64,000 bases of DNA, from assembly GCF_050433395.1 (NCBI RefSeq), contig NZ_JBNPXH010000005.1:124001-188000 (forward strand). Direction: 5' to 3'. The notes under the pieces are model-generated. The model did not search any database, was not told where the DNA came from, and worked only from the letters and a program-made list of their open reading frames with translations. The stretch's first letter is position 1, and every line of letters begins with the position of its first letter. Positions 59,616 to 64,000 of this stretch are shown here, piece by piece. Made by a program: the position numbers and the translations under genes. The stretch is from Mobilitalea torta (GTDB lineage: Bacteria; Bacillota; Clostridia; Lachnospirales; Lachnospiraceae).

Positions 59616-60641
59616 CTATACCGCTAACCTCGCCAGTTTCTCAATATAGGCAGAATTAACTTCCTGCTCCAGACCATTAAGCAGATAATTATAAAAGTTC
59701 TCGCTTTTCGCTTCTGTCAGCTGCCTCACGATAGGAATATCATTATACTGCGGATACCTGTCCCGCACCTGCCCATTGATCTCTGTCAGCAGATCCGCGG
59801 GTATAAACCCAAAGGTACGGATAAAGTTCTTGACCACGGTGAGGTACGTAATTATGAACTCCTGATCATAGTAACTCTGATATTTCTCATATATCCCTCT
59901 CCCCTTCAGTTCCTCCAGCATCAGCTGTTCTATGATAAACCGATGCATTCGCTTCCTCCCGTCACCGGAGCTATTGGAGACTGAATTTTTATAGGTGACA
60001 TAGTGATATAAATATTCTTCCAGGAAATAAATCCGGTTGGCATAATTCTTCACCAATTCAATAAAATACACATCCTCATAAATAAATCCTTCGGGAAATC
60101 GAATCTGATGCTTCTCCAGCATGGACCTGCGGTAAAGCTTGTTACAAGGTGAAGCACTGACCTCAAGCCGAAGAAAAGCCTCCCTGTCTTTATCATCGGC
60201 AACCTGCACCAGCCGATCCTTTTCTGCTCCGCGCCCCATGGCCGCCTGCTGCCCCTCTTCCGGCAAATGCTTCCTGGAACGGCATATTACCAGATCGCAG
60301 TCCTGTTCCTTCATCTTCTGATACATGGACTCATACATTGTATCCTCAATATAGTCGTCACTGTCAACAAAACCGATATATTCCCCAGACGCATAGCTCA
60401 GCCCCACATTCCTTGCTGCACCCGCACCGGCATTCTGCTCCAGGTTAATCAGCATTATTGTCTCCGGATATTGCCGCTCCCATTCCATCAGTTTCTCCAG
60501 AGTATCATCCGTGGAGCCGTCATTGACTATGATAATCTCCAGCATCTCCCGCCCGATGGTCTGACCCATCAGGGAATTCATACAATGGAACATACGTCCG
60601 GAACCATTATAAACCGGTATAATGATGCTAATCTCAGCCAT
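59616..60641 (-). CDS. Family 2 glycosyltransferase
   Basis: This is a 341-residue GT2 enzyme: ISIIIPVYNGSGRMFHCMNS, IIIVNDGSTDDTLEKL, NAGAGAARNVGLSYASGEYI and FVDSDDYIED (DxD). A C-terminal helical part follows. It is placed between the SGNH/cytidylyltransferase-like gene and the Maf gene on the same strand, so flagellin glycan assembly is the likely job. Start behind GGAAGGAGAAGAAGC. Confidence 0.85.
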   Translation of the reverse strand: MAEISIIIPVYNGSGRMFHCMNSLMGQTIGREMLEIIIVNDGSTDDTLEKLMEWERQYPETIMLINLEQNAGAGAARNVGLSYASGEYIGFVDSDDYIEDTMYESMYQKMKEQDCDLVICRSRKHLPEEGQQAAMGRGAEKDRLVQVADDKDREAFLRLEVSASPCNKLYRRSMLEKHQIRFPEGFIYEDVYFIELVKNYANRIYFLEEYLYHYVTYKNSVSNSSGDGRKRMHRFIIEQLMLEELKGRGIYEKYQSYYDQEFIITYLTVVKNFIRTFGFIPADLLTEINGQVRDRYPQYNDIPIVRQLTEAKSENFYNYLLNGLEQEVNSAYIEKLARLAV

Positions 60642-60683
60642 GCTTCTTCTCCTTCCTCCAACGCCTATGCCAGGTTTATTCCA

Positions 60684-62864
60684 TTACCGACTTTTATTAT
60701 CGAAAAACTTTTCCGCCAGATACTGATATGTGGTTTCCGGCACTAGGTCTTTTATTTTATCGAATTCCTTTTCTTTCAAGTATTTTCTCACCAGCGATGC
60801 ACTGACAACCACATTTTCATTTACGGTATGGCGCGGTATTTCAGAGAACTCTATATCATACTGCGGCAGGATGGATTTCATCGATTCGTTGTACTGCCTG
60901 GTCACAATATCGAAAGGTTCTTCTCCTACAAAGCGGATCTTTATATTCAGTGCCGGTGCAATATATTTTGAAAATATCTCAATATCCGTTGAGGTATCAA
61001 TCTTGACCTCTCCCGGATTATCCTTAACAAAATAACCCGGAAAAGTTAATGCTGATATAATCAGTTTTCCGCTGGGAACTACAATAACATTCGGTATGTC
61101 CTTTGTTCCTTCCTTAACCAGTTTAAAGCGATCCTTAAACGGGAAAAACGACTTGTCTTCCTCTACAACAAAAATATAGAGATAATCAACCTTCTTAGCA
61201 GAGGTTGCGATTAAATATTTATGCCCCTTAGTGAAAGGGTTACAATTCATAACAATTGCACCAAGCCGTTTCCTCTTATCATCTATTCTATACTTTTCCA
61301 ATAATGATAAATATAATTTCAGTTCGCTCTCATTTTCCAGATATTCATTCGTTGCCGTTGAAAAAAACACTTTCTCATTGTCGAAATAATTGCTCTCCTT
61401 ATCCACAGAATTAATATCCCTCAGATACTTTTGTACAACTTCAACAAACAAATATTCAGCCATTTTTTTATTCATGATATGGTTACAGTGCCCAGGCAAA
61501 TTAAAAAAACAATTTTTAGGGCGTGATTCATATAGGGGTGTAAAATCAATTATACTTCCCCCGCAATGTGCAATGGTATTAATCACCCTTTGAGAACTTC
61601 CAGAGGCATAGACTGCCAAATCACCCTTTCTATACTCCGTATTCCACATATTATCGAATACATTCTCGGCGATGCCTTGCACACCATAATTACAAACACA
61701 TAACGTATCTTTATACTCCTCATTTATCAAGCGTTGTAAAAAACTACATATAGTGTGTGCATCTTCTACAGCATATCCAAATGCATAGCATGTTCCAAAA
61801 ACATGTATTTTATTATGATATACTACTGGCTGGTCACATGTTTTTCTTTGACCGCTGAACACATTTACATAATCACTACTAATATCGGAATGTATGTATT
61901 TACCCCATTTCTTTATGACCGGCGGAATTTTTGACAAAGCAGATACGTAATCCGGGTGATAATATTCTCCGTAAATGTCCTCAGTAAAATCTTCATATAA
62001 TTCAATATTATTTACTACATCAGCTATAGTAATACCCTTGATGATACGCTCCCTTTCTTCAGTTGTGTAAATAAGCCCCTCTTCTTTTGCAAATTTATTA
62101 GGTACACGTGCATATACAGAAAACAAACCTCTTTTCTTAAACACATCTTCCACATGAAGGTACTTATATATCTTATATAAATCACGAATAAATTCTGATA
62201 ATCGAATTATTTTATTGTCCTCCAAATCAACCTTAATAAAACGATTTTCCGAAATTATCAGGGATCGTGTAGGAAGGATCTCCTTACACTCCCATTCATT
62301 TGTATCACCAATAAAGCATTTTGCATCACCTTGCGAATTAAAAAAACAATATATACTATAAAGCAACGAAGATTTACCCACAAATAAAACATTATCAAAA
62401 TGATTTGCCATCAAATAATTATTAAGGCGTAAATTAGGAACTATTTGCAATTCATTCCAAAGTAATTGCAATTTAGCGTCATTCTCCAGTTGCTCCGAAT
62501 CATAATAATATTCATATACAATCTGGTGATATTCATTAAGAACAGGCACTCTGTTTACTTTATTAAATGAAGTAAAAATGTCATGTGCCTCATTGATACT
62601 ATGCCCTGAAGTACCGCCTTCGATGATTTTTTTGCTATTATAGTTTATCCAATCTTCATTTTTAACTTCTATGCTTCTAGACCATGCCCCTAATGTTATT
62701 ACTCCAAGATATTTCAGATTATCGTCAACGCAATAAATACAATCTTCCGGAAAATCCATAAATATTTTTTCAATATTTTCTCTTGTAACTTCTTCCGGCT
62801 TAATAACATGCAGCATATTAGCAGTTCGCACTTTAATATGATTTTTATCAATAATTCTTTGCAT
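60684..62864 (-). CDS. Three-domain SGNH/cytidylyltransferase-like enzyme
   Basis: This is a 726-residue protein. Residues ~20-130 resemble a CBS-type pair (VITLGAWSRSIEVKN, NRVPVLNEYHQIV). The centre (~350-490) looks like an SGNH-type hydrolase (KIHVFGTCYAFGYAVEDAHT, VCNYGVQGIAENVFD, PGHCNHIMNKKMAEYL). The C terminus (~540-726) is a nucleotidyltransferase like citrate lyase ligase, with LGAIVMNCNPFTKGHKYLIA (the HxGH-type motif is KGHKY) and VVVSASLVRKYL. It probably activates or edits an unusual sugar or acyl group for flagellin. The gene is markedly AT-rich against its neighbours. Start behind TTAGGAGACCAATT. Confidence 0.75.
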   Translation of the reverse strand: MQRIIDKNHIKVRTANMLHVIKPEEVTRENIEKIFMDFPEDCIYCVDDNLKYLGVITLGAWSRSIEVKNEDWINYNSKKIIEGGTSGHSINEAHDIFTSFNKVNRVPVLNEYHQIVYEYYYDSEQLENDAKLQLLWNELQIVPNLRLNNYLMANHFDNVLFVGKSSLLYSIYCFFNSQGDAKCFIGDTNEWECKEILPTRSLIISENRFIKVDLEDNKIIRLSEFIRDLYKIYKYLHVEDVFKKRGLFSVYARVPNKFAKEEGLIYTTEERERIIKGITIADVVNNIELYEDFTEDIYGEYYHPDYVSALSKIPPVIKKWGKYIHSDISSDYVNVFSGQRKTCDQPVVYHNKIHVFGTCYAFGYAVEDAHTICSFLQRLINEEYKDTLCVCNYGVQGIAENVFDNMWNTEYRKGDLAVYASGSSQRVINTIAHCGGSIIDFTPLYESRPKNCFFNLPGHCNHIMNKKMAEYLFVEVVQKYLRDINSVDKESNYFDNEKVFFSTATNEYLENESELKLYLSLLEKYRIDDKRKRLGAIVMNCNPFTKGHKYLIATSAKKVDYLYIFVVEEDKSFFPFKDRFKLVKEGTKDIPNVIVVPSGKLIISALTFPGYFVKDNPGEVKIDTSTDIEIFSKYIAPALNIKIRFVGEEPFDIVTRQYNESMKSILPQYDIEFSEIPRHTVNENVVVSASLVRKYLKEKEFDKIKDLVPETTYQYLAEKFFDNKSR

Positions 62865-62932
62865 AATTGGTCTCCTAATCCATACTTACAATATCGGAGT
62901 TGATTACCGTCTATTAAAGACTCCGCTCTATT

Positions 62933-64000
62933 CTAAGAAGATGATTTTTGTGCAACAACTCTTATTATCATTGGATCTGCATTTTCAAATGGAGCGAAAC
63001 CAGTCGCTTCCTCCGAATAGATTATATTTAGTCCTACTTTATTTAGCTCTGCTTCTAATTCATTTTTTACAATAAAACGACGATAATGGTCATTGAATAT
63101 AAATGCATTTCTTGCAACACATTGTCCTTGTCCGTAAAGTTCATCATGTATGCTTCTTACTTCTATAAAAAACAGACCGTTATCTTTTAAAGCACTTGCT
63201 ACATTTTTAATTAATTCCTTCTGCTGGCTGTCATTAATTGCATGTATACTAAATCTGCTATAACAGTAATGATACTGTTTTTGATAAAGCGCATTCAATT
63301 TTACAAAATCATCACATACACATAAGAGGTTCTTTAATTCTTTGCATTTACTTTCCAGCGTACCTATAGCCTGTGAAGAGGCATCAATAGCAGTTACATT
63401 CAATCCCATCTCACAAAAAAATATGCTATCTCTTCCATTGCCGCAACCTAGATCTATAAGTGATTTCCCTTTCTCCAGGTATTTCACAATACTTTTGGCA
63501 AATAATGACGCTTCGTTAAGGGATGGATTGCTTGCATAAAAGTCATTCCAATACTTTACATCCCGATTATTAACTGCTTGATAATTAATATCATAATTTA
63601 TTATAGTGTTAACACATTCAGAAACCGATATAGATCCGTCGGTGTTTAGGACTATATCCGGATTACGTGGCAGCTCAACATCCATATCAATACCTGGTAA
63701 GTTCTTAAAAAGACCTTGTTTTTGTTTCGTATACATACCTTTTTGGTCTCTGTTAACTAAAACTTCCGAAGGAACATCAAGAAAAATCTCAACATATAGC
63801 TTATTGTTTTCCCTATTCCATAAGCGTATGTCTTCAAACATCGCAACGGTACAGCAAACCACATCAATTCCCTGATCTGTTAATGCCTTACATAACCTAG
63901 AGTACCTGATTGCCCGCTCATGTCTTTCGTCAGCAGAATATCCCAGGTTACTTCCTACAATTTCTTTTAAAATATCACCATCTAATATTACAACATTATC
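62933..64000 (-). CDS. APS-kinase-like domain fused to methyltransferase (partial)
   Basis: The frame continues to the right edge of the window, so the N terminus is missing. The first ~145 visible residues resemble adenylylsulfate kinase: VVILDGDILKEIVGSNLGYS, ERHERAIRYSRLCKALTDQG, IEFLDVP-like LYVEIFLDVPSEVLVNRDQK and FKNLPGIDMDVELP. After a linker, residues ~165-355 are a class I methyltransferase with KSLIDLGCGNGRDSIFFCEM and VTAIDASSQAIGTLESK. It is AT-rich like the next gene. It probably phosphorylates or sulfate-activates and methylates a glycan precursor. Substrate unknown. Confidence 0.8.
   Translation of the reverse strand, partial: DNVVILDGDILKEIVGSNLGYSADERHERAIRYSRLCKALTDQGIDVVCCTVAMFEDIRLWNRENNKLYVEIFLDVPSEVLVNRDQKGMYTKQKQGLFKNLPGIDMDVELPRNPDIVLNTDGSISVSECVNTIINYDINYQAVNNRDVKYWNDFYASNPSLNEASLFAKSIVKYLEKGKSLIDLGCGNGRDSIFFCEMGLNVTAIDASSQAIGTLESKCKELKNLLCVCDDFVKLNALYQKQYHYCYSRFSIHAINDSQQKELIKNVASALKDNGLFFIEVRSIHDELYGQGQCVARNAFIFNDHYRRFIVKNELEAELNKVGLNIIYSEEATGFAPFENADPMIIRVVAQKSSS

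Overview
The window looks like a chromosomal segment of a saccharolytic, flagellated anaerobe of the Lachnospiraceae (Clostridia). The evidence is the gram-positive type ribosome binding sites, the uvrC-hprK-glcK-murB-rapZ-whiA-HPr cluster, a clostridial FeFe-hydrogenase-like protein, sugar ABC transporters that lack their own ATPase, DUF5696 and NHL/Yip1 proteins, and a flagellin with a Maf glycosyltransferase. Nearly all genes lie on the minus strand. I see no rRNA, tRNA, CRISPR array or intact transposase.

Layout: (1) 0-6 kb: 5' part of purM, an ABC-2 type exporter pair behind an M29 aminopeptidase, and a small vanZ/DUF6142 pair bracketed by two copies of a palindromic repeat. (2) 6-16 kb: an orphan FeFe-hydrogenase-like protein, a secreted Ig-like surface protein with an unusually elaborate upstream region, a redox/GNAT fusion, a small acidic membrane protein, an ECF sigma/anti-sigma pair and an MsbA-like ABC exporter. 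(3) 16-31 kb: housekeeping genes (DUF523, pfkA, dnaE, a polysaccharide deacetylase) and the carbon-regulation/cell-wall operon uvrC-hprK-glcK-murB-rapZ-whiA-crh-like. (4) 31-48 kb: an arabino-oligosaccharide-type utilisation locus: a large transport operon (two solute-binding proteins, two permease pairs, NHL/Yip1, DUF5696), a divergent HTH regulator and two GH43 hydrolases. Both the transport and the GH43 promoters carry the same AT-rich 13-bp motif at the same distance from -35. (5) 48-52 kb: ftsH, an lspA-like gene and a TPR glycosyltransferase. (6) 52-64 kb: a flagellin modification locus: an APS-kinase/methyltransferase fusion (runs off the window), an SGNH/cytidylyltransferase-like fusion, a GT2, a Maf protein translationally coupled to a 994-residue flagellin, and a secreted protein behind a sigma-28-like promoter. 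The upstream part of this locus is visibly more AT-rich than its neighbours.

The least explained sequences are non-coding. One is a foldback family (about 16.55-16.74 kb and 39.32-39.46 kb, with a reduced relative at 50.54 kb). Its members share a 42-nt apical core and a short outer tip, but the long, nearly perfect stems between them are unrelated. The other is the leader of the Ig-like protein gene (10.12-10.53 kb), which has five -10-like boxes, three 27-bp palindromes and a nested three-stem structure.
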